From Ectopseudomonas chengduensis (lineage in GTDB: Bacteria; Pseudomonadota; Gammaproteobacteria; Pseudomonadales; Pseudomonadaceae), in assembly GCF_015712065.1 (NCBI RefSeq), contig NZ_JACFYZ010000011.1, positions 87,947-151,946 of the forward strand: a stretch of DNA of 64,000 nt, read 5' to 3'. Shown piece by piece: positions 17,641 through 25,953 of this stretch. Numbering within the stretch: the first letter of the stretch is position 1; every line of letters starts with the position of its first letter. The translations under genes and the position numbers were made by a program. Below the pieces are notes generated by a model. That model did not search any database and was not told the DNA's origin. It worked only from the letters and a program-made list of their open reading frames with translations.

Positions 17641-18699
17641 ATGAGCAAGCAACCCTCCATCAGCTACAAGGACGCAGGCGTCGACATCGATGCCGGTGAA
17701 GCCCTGGTCGAACGCATCAAAGGCGTGGCCAAGCGCACTGCCCGTCCGGAAGTCATGGGTGGCCTGGGCGGCTTCGGCGCCCTGTGCGAGATCCCGGCCG
17801 GCTACAAGCAACCGGTACTGGTGTCCGGCACCGACGGCGTCGGCACCAAACTGCGCCTGGCGCTGAACCTGAACAAGCACGACAGCATCGGCCAGGATCT
17901 GGTCGCCATGTGCGTCAACGACCTGGTGGTCTGTGGCGCCGAGCCGCTGTTCTTCCTCGACTACTACGCCACCGGCAAGCTCAACGTCGACGTCGCCGCT
18001 ACCGTGGTCACCGGCATCGGCGCCGGCTGCGAGCTGGCTGGCTGCTCCCTGGTCGGTGGTGAAACCGCCGAAATGCCGGGCATGTACGAAGGCGAAGACT
18101 ACGACCTGGCCGGCTTCTGCGTCGGCGTGGTGGAAAAGAGCGAAATCATCGACGGCTCCAAGGTGGTCACCGGCGACGCCCTGATCGCCCTGCCCTCCTC
18201 CGGCCCGCATTCCAACGGCTACTCGCTGATCCGCAAGATCATCGAAGTCTCCGGCGCCGACATCGAGCAGGTGCAACTGGATGGCAAGGCCCTGGCCGAC
18301 CTGCTGATGGCACCGACCCGTATCTACGTCAAGCCGCTGCTCAAGCTGATCAAGGACACCGGCGCGGTCAAGGCCATGGCCCACATCACTGGCGGCGGCC
18401 TGCTGGACAACATCCCACGTGTGCTGCCGCAAGGCGCCCAGGCGGTGATCGACGTGGCCAGCTGGAATCGCCCGGCGGTGTTCGACTGGCTGCAGGAAAA
18501 GGGCAACGTCGATGAACATGAAATGCACCGCGTGCTGAACTGCGGCGTCGGCATGGTCATTTGCGTCGCCCAGGATCAGGTCGAAACCGCCCTGGCCAGC
18601 CTGCGCGCCAGCGGCGAGCAACCCTGGGTCATCGGCCAGATCACCGAAGCGGCAGAAGGTGCAGCCCAGGTTCAGCTGAACAACCTGAAAGCCCACTGA
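17641..18699 (+). CDS. purM: Phosphoribosylformylglycinamidine cyclo-ligase PurM (AIR synthetase)
   Basis: 352 residues, cytoplasmic, step 5 of purine synthesis: FGAM + ATP to AIR. ATG 17641 begins MSKQPSISYKDAGVDIDAG. Signature segments are GTDGVGTKLRLA, GAEPLFFLDYYATGKL, GGETAEMPGMY and the C-terminal HITGGGLLDNIPRVLP. The stop overlaps the purN start (TGATG), so the two enzymes are co-translated. Confidence 0.97.
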   Translation: MSKQPSISYKDAGVDIDAGEALVERIKGVAKRTARPEVMGGLGGFGALCEIPAGYKQPVLVSGTDGVGTKLRLALNLNKHDSIGQDLVAMCVNDLVVCGAEPLFFLDYYATGKLNVDVAATVVTGIGAGCELAGCSLVGGETAEMPGMYEGEDYDLAGFCVGVVEKSEIIDGSKVVTGDALIALPSSGPHSNGYSLIRKIIEVSGADIEQVQLDGKALADLLMAPTRIYVKPLLKLIKDTGAVKAMAHITGGGLLDNIPRVLPQGAQAVIDVASWNRPAVFDWLQEKGNVDEHEMHRVLNCGVGMVICVAQDQVETALASLRASGEQPWVIGQITEAAEGAAQVQLNNLKAH

Positions 18700-19343
18700 T
18701 GCCCTGTAATGTCGTCGTCCTGATCTCCGGGTCAGGCAGCAATCTGCAAGCGCTGATCGACAGCGTCGCCCACGACGGCAATCCGGCCCGCATCGCCGCG
18801 GTTATCTGCAACCGCGCCGGCGCCCACGGCCTGGAGCGGGCGAAACAGGCCGGGATCGCTACCGAACTGCTTGATCACAAGCAGTTCGACGGCCGCGAAG
18901 CCTTCGATGCCGCCCTGATCCAGGCCATCGATGCCCATCAGCCTGACCTGGTGGTGCTGGCCGGTTTCATGCGCATCCTCACGCCTGGCTTCGTTCAGCA
19001 CTATGCAGGCCGCCTGCTCAATATCCACCCGTCACTGCTCCCCAAGCACAAAGGCCTGCACACCCATCAACGGGCTATCGAAGCCGGTGACAGCGAACAC
19101 GGCTGCAGCGTGCACTTCGTCACCGAGGAACTCGATGGTGGCCCTCTGGTCGTACAAGCAGTGCTGCCAGTCATGGCAGATGACACGGCCGAAAGCCTGG
19201 CCCAGCGCGTGCATCAGCAGGAACACCAGATCTATCCTCTGGCTGTACGCTGGTTTGCCGAAGGCCGCTTGCGTCTTGGCGCTCAAGGCGCAATGCTGGA
19301 TGGCCAGCCGCTGCCCGCCAGCGGCCACCTGATTCGAACCTAG
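18699..19343 (+). CDS. purN: Phosphoribosylglycinamide formyltransferase PurN
   Basis: 214 residues; transfers formyl from 10-formyl-THF to GAR, step 3 of purine synthesis. The start ATG 18699 gives MPCNVVVLISGSGSNLQALI, with the phosphate loop SGSGSNL. The catalytic Asn-His-Asp set sits in LLNIHPSLLPKHKGLHTHQ and HFVTEELDGGPLV. Second gene of the purMN operon; the DUF3108 gene starts nine bases after its stop. Confidence 0.96.
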   Translation: MPCNVVVLISGSGSNLQALIDSVAHDGNPARIAAVICNRAGAHGLERAKQAGIATELLDHKQFDGREAFDAALIQAIDAHQPDLVVLAGFMRILTPGFVQHYAGRLLNIHPSLLPKHKGLHTHQRAIEAGDSEHGCSVHFVTEELDGGPLVVQAVLPVMADDTAESLAQRVHQQEHQIYPLAVRWFAEGRLRLGAQGAMLDGQPLPASGHLIRT

Positions 19344-19351
19344 GAGACTCT

Positions 19352-20068
19352 ATGCGTCGTGCCCTGCTGTTCGCCCTGACACTGTTCAGCCTGCCCGCCC
19401 TTGCCGAGGATCTGCAGCCCTTCTCCGCCAGCTACACCGCGGACTGGAAGCAGCTGCCGGTTAGTGGTAGCGCCGAGCGCAGCCTCAAGCGCGAAGACGA
19501 CGGCCGCTGGACCCTCAACTTCGAAGCCTCGATGCTGGTCGCCGGCCTGACCGAAGAGAGTACCTTCCGCGTCGACAACGGTGCCCTGCTGCCGCTGACC
19601 TACCGCCTCAACCGCAGCGGCCTGGGCAAAGGCAAGAAGGTCGAGCAGGACTTCGACTGGGAACAGAAGCAGGTTATCGGCACTGACCGTGGCGACGCCG
19701 TACGCTTCCCGCTCAATCGCGGCCTGCTGGACAAGTCGACCTACCAGGTCGCCCTGCAACAGGATGTCGCCGCCGGCAAGAAAAGCGTGAGCTATCAGGT
19801 GGTCGACGGTGACGAAATCGAAACCTACGACTTCCGTGTGCTGGGCGAAGAAGTGGTGCGCACCAAGGCTGGCCTGATCGACGCGATCAAGGTCGAGCGC
19901 GTGCGTGACCCCACGCAAAGCACCCGCAAGACAGTGCTGTGGTTCGCCAAGGACTGGGGTCACCTGCTGGTGCGCCTGCATCAGGTGGAGACCGACGGCA
20001 AGGAATACCAGATCATGCTCAAGGACGGCACCGTCGCCGGCAAGCCGGTCGAAGGTCGTCGCGACTGA
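19352..20068 (+). CDS. DUF3108 periplasmic protein
   Basis: 238 residues with a signal peptide (MRRALLFALTLFSLPALAED). The mature part is a beta-rich DUF3108 fold, with FSASYTADWKQLPVSGSAER and later RVRDPTQSTRKTVLWFAKDW. Function unknown; it is the standard third gene after purMN in Pseudomonas. It ends at a strong terminator. Confidence 0.82.
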   Translation: MRRALLFALTLFSLPALAEDLQPFSASYTADWKQLPVSGSAERSLKREDDGRWTLNFEASMLVAGLTEESTFRVDNGALLPLTYRLNRSGLGKGKKVEQDFDWEQKQVIGTDRGDAVRFPLNRGLLDKSTYQVALQQDVAAGKKSVSYQVVDGDEIETYDFRVLGEEVVRTKAGLIDAIKVERVRDPTQSTRKTVLWFAKDWGHLLVRLHQVETDGKEYQIMLKDGTVAGKPVEGRRD

Positions 20069-20081
20069 TCTGCAACCAAAT

Positions 20082-20110
20082 AAAAAACCGGGCCATTGCC
20101 CGGTTTTTTA
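20082..20110 (+). terminator. Rho-independent terminator of the purMN operon
   Basis: AAAAAACCGGGC, a short loop, GCCCGGTTTTTTAT: a symmetrical stem flanked by A and T runs, able to work in both directions. Confidence 0.9.
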
Positions 20111-20163
20111 TTGACCGCCGTAAACGCTGACAGACAGCGCCAGCCCTGGCCTCTCAATTACGC

Positions 20164-20345
20164 AGGGTGCGCCGTGCGCACCAAAGAGGTAGCTCCGGCA
20201 TTTCGGTGCGTACAGCCTGGGCGGCCCCGCGACACCCTACGAAGGCTGATCCAAAACCAGACAAAGCGGCTTTTCGTAGGAGCCCCGCCTCGGGGCGAAG
20301 CTTTCGAGCTAGCGCCGCACCGGTTCGCGGCGGGGCGCCGCTCCA
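20164..20345. repeat. Cluster of two REP-like inverted pairs
   Basis: The first pair (20164-20251) has the GGGTGCGCCGTGCGCACC core and an inverted partner ending in CACCCTAC. The second (about 20275-20345) has GTAGGAGCCCCGCCTCGGGG facing GCGGCGGGGCGCCGCTCC. Together they fill most of the 332-bp gap between the purine operon terminator and the amt gene stop. Confidence 0.7.
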
Positions 20346-20401
20346 CTATTCGACGCATCCTTGCCTATTCCGGGCGCTGGCTGGCAGCACCCGGTAATAG
20401 C

Positions 20402-21610
20402 TCAATCCTGACTCACCGCACCGATCTTGTGGATCGACAGGTCGGCGCCGTTGTATTCCTCTTCCTGACTCAGGCGAATGCCCAGCGACGCCTTGAGCAG
20501 GCCGTACACCACGAAGCCACCGACCAGCGCGACCACCACGCCCAGCGCAGTGCCGATCACCTGGCTGGCCAGGCTGACGCCACCCAGGCCACCGAATGCT
20601 TCGAGGCCGAAGATGCCGCAGGCGATGCCACCCCAGATGCCGCACAGACCATGCAGCGGCCAGACGCCGAGCACGTCATCGATCTTCCACTTCACCTGAG
20701 TCGCGGTGAATGCCCAGACGAACAGTGCACCGGCAATCGCGCCAGTGACCAGGGCGCCAATCGGATGCATCAGGTCCGAGCCGGCGCATATCGCTACTAG
20801 GCCAGCGAGCGGGCCGTTATGCAGAAAGCCTGGGTCATTGCGCCCCACCAGCAGCGCGGCGACGGTGCCACCGACCATGGCCATCAGCGAGTTGACCGCC
20901 ACCAGGCCACTGACGCCCTCGAGCGTCTGCGCACTCATTACGTTGAAGCCGAACCAGCCGATGATCAGGATCCACGAGCCCAGTGCCAGGAATGGAATGT
21001 TCGACGGCGCCATGGCCACCAGCTTGCCGTCGCGATAGCGACCATTGCGGCGCCCCAGCAGCAGCACCGCGCCGAATGCCAACCAGCCGCCCATGGCATG
21101 CACCACCACCGAACCGGCGAAGTCATGGAAGCCTGCACCGAAGCGAGTCTCGAGCCAGGCCTGGAAGCCGTAGTTGCCGTTCCAGATCATGCCTTCGAAG
21201 AAGGGATAGACGAACGCCACGATCAATGCAGTGGCGCATAGCTGCGGGCCGAACTTGGCGCGCTCGGCGATACCACCGGAGATGATTGCCGGAATCGCCG
21301 CGGCGAAGGTCAGCAGGAAGAAGAACTTCACCAGACCGTACCCGTGGTTCTCCGTCAGCACCGCCGCCGGCTCGAAGAAGTTGATGCCGTAGGCGATCCA
21401 GTAGCCGATGAAGAAATACGCCAGGGCGGAAATGGCGAAATCCGAAAGAATCTTCGATAGCGCATTGACCTGGTTTTTCTGCCGCACCGTTCCCACTTCG
21501 AGGAAGGCAAACCCGGCATGCATGGCCAGGACCATGATTGCACCCAGCAGGATGAACAGGGTATTGGAACCGTGGATCAGCGTGGCCACGGCACTGTTGA
21601 TGTTTTCCAT
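20402..21610 (-). CDS. amtB: Ammonium transporter (Amt family)
   Basis: About 402 residues from ATG 21610 (MENINSAVATLIHGSNTLF); upstream in-frame starts add non-family sequence. Eleven hydrophobic helices are seen. Conserved pieces include DFAGSVVVHAMGGWLAFGA with the first pore histidine and GLCGIWGGIACGIFG near the second. It conducts NH3/NH4+ across the inner membrane. No glnK lies beside it, unlike the usual glnK-amtB pair, so this may be a second Amt copy. Confidence 0.92.
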   Translation of the reverse strand: MENINSAVATLIHGSNTLFILLGAIMVLAMHAGFAFLEVGTVRQKNQVNALSKILSDFAISALAYFFIGYWIAYGINFFEPAAVLTENHGYGLVKFFFLLTFAAAIPAIISGGIAERAKFGPQLCATALIVAFVYPFFEGMIWNGNYGFQAWLETRFGAGFHDFAGSVVVHAMGGWLAFGAVLLLGRRNGRYRDGKLVAMAPSNIPFLALGSWILIIGWFGFNVMSAQTLEGVSGLVAVNSLMAMVGGTVAALLVGRNDPGFLHNGPLAGLVAICAGSDLMHPIGALVTGAIAGALFVWAFTATQVKWKIDDVLGVWPLHGLCGIWGGIACGIFGLEAFGGLGGVSLASQVIGTALGVVVALVGGFVVYGLLKASLGIRLSQEEEYNGADLSIHKIGAVSQD

Positions 21611-21981
21611 CGAGAAAGAAAACTCCGGAGGCAGAAGAAAAGCACCAAACGAAGGCACTAAACCGAAAATGCGCACCACAATGCAGCCAGCGCATGCAGC
21701 ACGCCCTCGAAAAGTGCCGTCCGGCGGCCCCAAAATGGCGCCGCCAAAGCTCGACTGATCGATGCTTATTTCTTGTTAATCAAATGGTTATGCGCGAAAT
21801 TGACCATCCTGAGTCGCATTGAGAAAGCCCCATCACAGGGCATTTCACAACCCTCGCGCACCAGCAAAATGCAATCGCTATACCAAACGCCAAACCGGTC
21901 ACTTCACGACTATTCTTGCGGAACCCTCACGCTGCAGAGCACTCGTAAACAGTACATACCCCACGCAGAGGACTGCTCACC
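21611..21981. other. Intergenic region between amt and DUF883 genes
   Basis: A 371-bp divergent promoter region. It contains two weak, unconvincing GG-N10-GC patterns upstream of amt but no gene I can support. The segment near 21760-21900 is more AT-rich than its surroundings. Confidence 0.5.
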
Positions 21982-22299
21982 ATGCCACACAAAGCCGCTA
22001 CTCCAAGCACCAAGGACGCCCTGCTGGATGAATTCCAGGCTCTGGTCAGCGACACCGAGAAGCTCCTGCAACACTCCGCCAGCCTGGCTGGTGAACAGGC
22101 CGAAGCGCTGCGCGATGACATTCGCAGCAGTCTTGACCGTGCCCGTGACACCTTGCACAAAGCCGAGTCCAGCCTGCGCGAACAGGGCAAGATCGCCGTC
22201 GACGCCACTGAGGATTACGTGCACAAGCACCCGTGGCAGGCGCTCGGCCTGTCGGCCGCTATCGGCCTGGTGCTCGGCCTGCTGATCAGCCGCCGTTGA
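21982..22299 (+). CDS. DUF883 (ElaB/YqjD) membrane-anchored protein
   Basis: 105 residues: a long amphipathic helical region (residues 10-80) rich in Glu, Ala and Arg, then a single C-terminal membrane helix LGLSAAIGLVLGLLISRR. This is the ElaB/YqjD/YgaM pattern; family members sit on the inner membrane and can bind ribosomes in stationary phase. First of three genes matching the E. coli yqjD-yqjE-yqjK order. Confidence 0.85.
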   Translation: MPHKAATPSTKDALLDEFQALVSDTEKLLQHSASLAGEQAEALRDDIRSSLDRARDTLHKAESSLREQGKIAVDATEDYVHKHPWQALGLSAAIGLVLGLLISRR

Positions 22300-22307
22300 C
22301 AGCGCCA

Positions 22308-22667
22308 ATGTCCAACGGCCCCTCGCCACGGCGCCTGGGTGCAGCCCTGTTAGGCCTGCTCCAGGGCCACGTGGCGCTGCTGGCCCATGAACTCGAAGAC
22401 CAACGCGACCAGGCACTACGTGCGCTGCTCCTTGGCGGTCTGTGCCTGGCCTTCGCCCTGCTCCTGCTGATAGGTCTGTCCGCTCTGCTGCTGATTGTCT
22501 ACTGGGATACGCACCGCCTGGCAGTCGCCATCGGTCTGTGCCTGTTCTACGGTTTTGGCCTGCTCGTTTGCGGCGCCTGGCTGCTGACCAGTCTACGCAA
22601 CGCCGAGCCGCCGTTCAGCGCCAGCCTTGAAGAACTGCAACGTGACCGCGAGCAACTGCTGCCATGA
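22308..22667 (+). CDS. YqjE-like / phage-holin-superfamily membrane protein
   Basis: 119 residues from ATG 22308 (MSNGPSPRRLGAALLGLLQG). Two membrane helices are clear: LRALLLGGLCLAFALLLLIG and the segment around AIGLCLFYGFGLLVCGAWLL. It corresponds to YqjE. It starts eight bases after the DUF883 gene and its stop overlaps the next ATG. Confidence 0.78.
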   Translation: MSNGPSPRRLGAALLGLLQGHVALLAHELEDQRDQALRALLLGGLCLAFALLLLIGLSALLLIVYWDTHRLAVAIGLCLFYGFGLLVCGAWLLTSLRNAEPPFSASLEELQRDREQLLP

Positions 22668-22981
22668 CGCCGACCCTGCCTCCAGGCGCCTCGCGCCGTG
22701 AACTTCGTAAAGCCGTGCTGCGCATGCGCCTGGAAATGCATCGCCAGGAACTGCGTCATGAAATCCTGCAGATCACTCATCCACTGCAACAGGTACGCGA
22801 GTACGGGCAGCGGCTGCGCAAGGGCAATGCACCATTTTTGCTCACTGGCGGGGTGCTGGCTTTGGCCGGGCTGCTTGGCCGCAAACGCGGCTGGCGCCGC
22901 TGGCTGCGCCTGGCGTTGATCGTCATGCCGCTGCTGCGGCGCGTGCAACAGGGTACGCGCGGGCGTTCACCTTTGGTCTAG
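22664..22981 (+). CDS. YqjK-like small basic protein
   Basis: 105 residues starting at an ATGA overlap with the YqjE-like gene. It is very basic (RRELRKAVLRMRLEMHRQEL) with a short hydrophobic segment LLTGGVLALAGLLG and a basic tail. It sits where yqjK sits in enterics, but sequence identity cannot be judged by eye. Confidence 0.6.
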   Translation: MTPTLPPGASRRELRKAVLRMRLEMHRQELRHEILQITHPLQQVREYGQRLRKGNAPFLLTGGVLALAGLLGRKRGWRRWLRLALIVMPLLRRVQQGTRGRSPLV

Positions 22982-23065
22982 ACCTGGGCTGGCCGCGATC
23001 TTGCTAGGTTGAGCCACTCTGCCACCATCTGGCGGCTCAATCGCTGCGCGCTAAGGAAATCCCAG

Positions 23066-24229
23066 GTGATCGACGGACTGCCTTTTGCCGTCTTCCAACC
23101 CTTTATCGACACCGCTACCGGCCGGATCGCGGGCGTCGAGGCCTTGGCGCGACTACGCGATGCCGAGGGCCAGGTGCGCTCGGCCGGACCGCTGTTTGCC
23201 GACCCGAAAACACCGCCAGCAGCCCTGCGCCGCCTCGACCGCCAGGTACGCGAGGATGCCCTGCACCGCTTCCACCAGGCTCCGGCGGACTGGTTCCTGA
23301 GCCTGAACATTTCACCACGCTGGATCAGTCGTCTGCGCCCGGCGCAGCCACTGCCCAGCCTGATTCAACTGCAGCGCAGTGGCATCGACCCTGCGCGCAT
23401 CGTCTTCGAGATCACCGAGCTGGGCGGCGCCAGCCAGCGCTTACCCGACGTGGTGGCGCGTTACCGCGACGCCGGCGCGCGCATCGCTATCGACGATTTT
23501 GGCGCTGGCTATTCGCAGCTCGACCGCGTGCTGGCACTGCAACCTGACATCCTCAAACTGGACATGCGCCTGTTCCAGGAAGCCGCTCGCGGCGGCCCTA
23601 GCGGCGAAGTGGTCAAGGCGCTGGCACAGATGGCCGAAAAGACTGGTTGCTGGATCATCGCCGAAGGGGTGGAAACCGAAGCCGAGCTGAACTTCGCCCT
23701 TGAGTGCGGCGCCCGTTACGTCCAGGGATTCCTGTTCGCCAGGCCGGAGGAGGAACTGTTCGCCAGCGACGCCTTCGTCGGCCGTTTCGCGCGCCTGCGT
23801 GACAGCTACGTACAGCAGAAACTCGCCGAGCGCGCGCGCCTGGTCAGCCTGCGCCAGCAACTGACCGAATTGATGTCCGAGCTCAGGTTCTGGGCCGAAA
23901 GCGGCGCCCCGGCAACAAGCCTGAACGCACCGGACAACTACCCCTGGCTGTTGCGTATCTATCAGTGCGACCGCCACGGCACCCAACTCACGCCCAACCT
24001 GCAGTGGCGCCAGAACCTCTGGCAGGCCGATGACCGCTACCTTGGGCATAACTGGTCATGGCGCCCCTACTTCTATCAACTGCTGGCCGAAGGCTGGGAA
24101 GAGCGGCGCCTGACGCTCTCCACCACCTACCGCGACGCCACCACCAACCAGTACTGCCTGACCGCAGGGCAGTTCATCGACAATGGTCGTCGCCTGCTGC
24201 TGGTGGACATCGACGCCGCCGGTTTCTGA
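23066..24229 (+). CDS. EAL-domain c-di-GMP phosphodiesterase
   Basis: About 387 residues from GTG 23066, which has an AAGGA ribosome site; a TTG at 23009 is an alternative. The EAL domain fills residues 1-235. Catalytic positions are present: VEALARL, LNISPRW, FEITE, IAIDDFGAGYS, LKLDM and IIAEGVETE. So it should hydrolyse c-di-GMP. The C-terminal 140 residues (NYPWLLRIYQCDRHGTQLTP onward) resemble a cytoplasmic Cache-like sensor seen in EAL-plus-sensor proteins. No membrane segment. Confidence 0.87.
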   Translation: MIDGLPFAVFQPFIDTATGRIAGVEALARLRDAEGQVRSAGPLFADPKTPPAALRRLDRQVREDALHRFHQAPADWFLSLNISPRWISRLRPAQPLPSLIQLQRSGIDPARIVFEITELGGASQRLPDVVARYRDAGARIAIDDFGAGYSQLDRVLALQPDILKLDMRLFQEAARGGPSGEVVKALAQMAEKTGCWIIAEGVETEAELNFALECGARYVQGFLFARPEEELFASDAFVGRFARLRDSYVQQKLAERARLVSLRQQLTELMSELRFWAESGAPATSLNAPDNYPWLLRIYQCDRHGTQLTPNLQWRQNLWQADDRYLGHNWSWRPYFYQLLAEGWEERRLTLSTTYRDATTNQYCLTAGQFIDNGRRLLLVDIDAAGF

Positions 24230-24384
24230 GTACGCAGCTAGGCTTAGCAACAGGCTATTGGACTTCTCTCGGCACAGTCGAACAAGGCACGCCTCGAGCC
24301 AGGCGCATTTCGGATACATCCGTGCCCACAGAAGCCTCGCGCCGAACGGCTGAATGATCCGCCCCAGTCTTCGAGGCTGCGCTT

Positions 24385-25287
24385 ATGCTCTGGCTAGCCC
24401 TGCGCCTGTTCATCCCGCTGCTGCTCAGCGCCAGTGTGCTGGCCACCACATCCCCGACCTACCACGACGACATCGCTCCGCTACTGGCCAACCGCTGCCT
24501 GGTTTGCCACAACGGCGCGCAGGCCCCACTGGGCCTGCGCCTGGACAGCCTGGAGAATCTGTTGCGCGGCAGCCAGCGCGGTCCGGTGGTCCACGCTGGC
24601 GATGCCGCCGGCAGCGAGCTGCTGCGCCGCCTGACGGGCAGCAGTCAACCGCGCATGCCGCTGAGCGGCCCGCCCTTTCTCGAAGCCGCCGAGATCGCCA
24701 TGGTCGAACGCTGGATAAATGCCGGCCTGCCAGCAGGCAACGAAAGCGCAACCCGGCCTGCCGCCGCCGTCCCGAGCCTCGGCGAGGTGGTCGACTACCG
24801 CCACGTCGAAGCCATTCTGCTGCGCCGCTGCGCTACCTGCCATTCCGCCAGCGGCTTGATGGGCGCGGCTCCCGAGGGTTATCTGCTGTCGAGTTACGCC
24901 GCGACCCTGGCCAGCGACGAACGCGCCCGCGTGGTGCCCGGCAACCCTGCAGCCAGCGAGCTGGTGCGGCGCATTCGCGGCCAGGCTCGGCCCCGCATGC
25001 CCTACGACGGCCCGCCCTATCTCACGGATGCGGAAATCGAACTGATCGTGGCCTGGATCGAACAAGGCGCACGCGATGCTGCCGGGCAGCCAGCACCCGT
25101 GCCGGTGGGCGCCCGAGTACGTCTGCATGGCCGCCTGGATGATGTCGGCAAGCTGGACGGGCTGGCGCTGCTGATCGACGCGCGCACCCGCCTGGACGAC
25201 GCACCGCGTCCCGGCGCCTACGTGCAGGTACGCGGCCGCCTCGATGCCAGCGGCCGCGTGCAGGTAGAACGTCTACGCCTGCGCTAA
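24385..25287 (+). CDS. Di-haem c-type cytochrome-like periplasmic protein
   Basis: 300 residues with a signal peptide (MLWLALRLFIPLLLSASVLA). Two haem-binding motifs are seen, CLVCH (about residue 37) and CATCH (about residue 152). Each is followed by a repeated block (ELLRRLTGSSQPRMPLSGPP; ELVRRIRGQARPRMPYDGPP), so the protein is an internal duplication of a planctomycete-type cytochrome domain. A beta-rich C-terminal domain (RVRLHGRLDDVGKLDGLALL) follows. It faces the SCO and multicopper oxidase genes tail to tail with a 15-bp overlap, suggesting a joint extracytoplasmic redox role. Confidence 0.78.
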   Translation: MLWLALRLFIPLLLSASVLATTSPTYHDDIAPLLANRCLVCHNGAQAPLGLRLDSLENLLRGSQRGPVVHAGDAAGSELLRRLTGSSQPRMPLSGPPFLEAAEIAMVERWINAGLPAGNESATRPAAAVPSLGEVVDYRHVEAILLRRCATCHSASGLMGAAPEGYLLSSYAATLASDERARVVPGNPAASELVRRIRGQARPRMPYDGPPYLTDAEIELIVAWIEQGARDAAGQPAPVPVGARVRLHGRLDDVGKLDGLALLIDARTRLDDAPRPGAYVQVRGRLDASGRVQVERLRLR

Positions 25288-25935
25288 CTGCTCGGCAGGC
25301 GCCTCACTCGGGCGATAGGCGGTGTGCACCACCTTGCTATCGACATGATTGATGGTAGACAGGATCTGCGCGGCATCGGTCAGCGACGGCGCCATGGTCC
25401 AGCGATCCAGTGCGTCGTTGCCGATGCGCAGCATGCCGGTATGGCTCAGATCATTGAGGTCCACCACCGGGTCGACGTCATAGAAACCCAGGGCGCGGCG
25501 CAGTTGCTCGATATCGGCGCGTGCGCCGGTGAGAAACTGCCAGCCCGGGCCGATATGGTGGCGCTCGACGTACTCGCGCAAACGCTCGGGGCTGTCCAGC
25601 TCCGGCTGCAGCGTCAGCGAATACAGGTGCACATCGCGCCCGGCGCGCTCGCCGAGCATCTCCTGCACCAGACGCAGGTTGGCGGTGGTAGCCGGACAAC
25701 TGTTGCTGCACTGGGCATACATCATGTTGATCGCCACCACCTTGCCACGCACCAGGTCGTCGTAGAAGCGCACTTTACGACCCTCGTGAGTCAGCAGCGG
25801 GACGTTGGGAAAACGTGTACCGCCCACCCCGGCCAGCGGCGCAGCCGGTTGCTGCACGCTGCTACCCGAGCGCCAGGCGGCCCAGCCGAACGCAGCGACG
25901 CCCAGCCCTGCCAGTACCTTTCTTCGCGTATTCAT
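25273..25935 (-). CDS. SCO1/SenC-like copper chaperone or thiol-redox protein
   Basis: 220 residues. An N-terminal basic-hydrophobic segment (MNTRRKVLAGLGVAAFGWAA) is a Tat-like or anchor signal. The thioredoxin fold has MYAQCSNSCPATTANL with the CxxxC copper site, and the third ligand is probably His in DLSHTGML. It delivers copper to, or reduces, extracytoplasmic cuproproteins. It starts 18 bp after the multicopper oxidase gene on the same strand, so that oxidase is the likely client. Confidence 0.85.
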   Translation of the reverse strand: MNTRRKVLAGLGVAAFGWAAWRSGSSVQQPAAPLAGVGGTRFPNVPLLTHEGRKVRFYDDLVRGKVVAINMMYAQCSNSCPATTANLRLVQEMLGERAGRDVHLYSLTLQPELDSPERLREYVERHHIGPGWQFLTGARADIEQLRRALGFYDVDPVVDLNDLSHTGMLRIGNDALDRWTMAPSLTDAAQILSTINHVDSKVVHTAYRPSEAPAEQLAQA

Positions 25936-25953
25936 GGCAAACCTCCGGCTGGC

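Noticed and set aside
17608..18696. 362-codon minus-strand open frame opposite purM
   Set aside because: Antisense of a highly conserved enzyme gene; the protein has biased, non-folding composition.
24354..25142. 262-codon Arg/Ala-rich open frame
   Set aside because: Shifted reading of the di-haem cytochrome gene, typical of GC-rich DNA.
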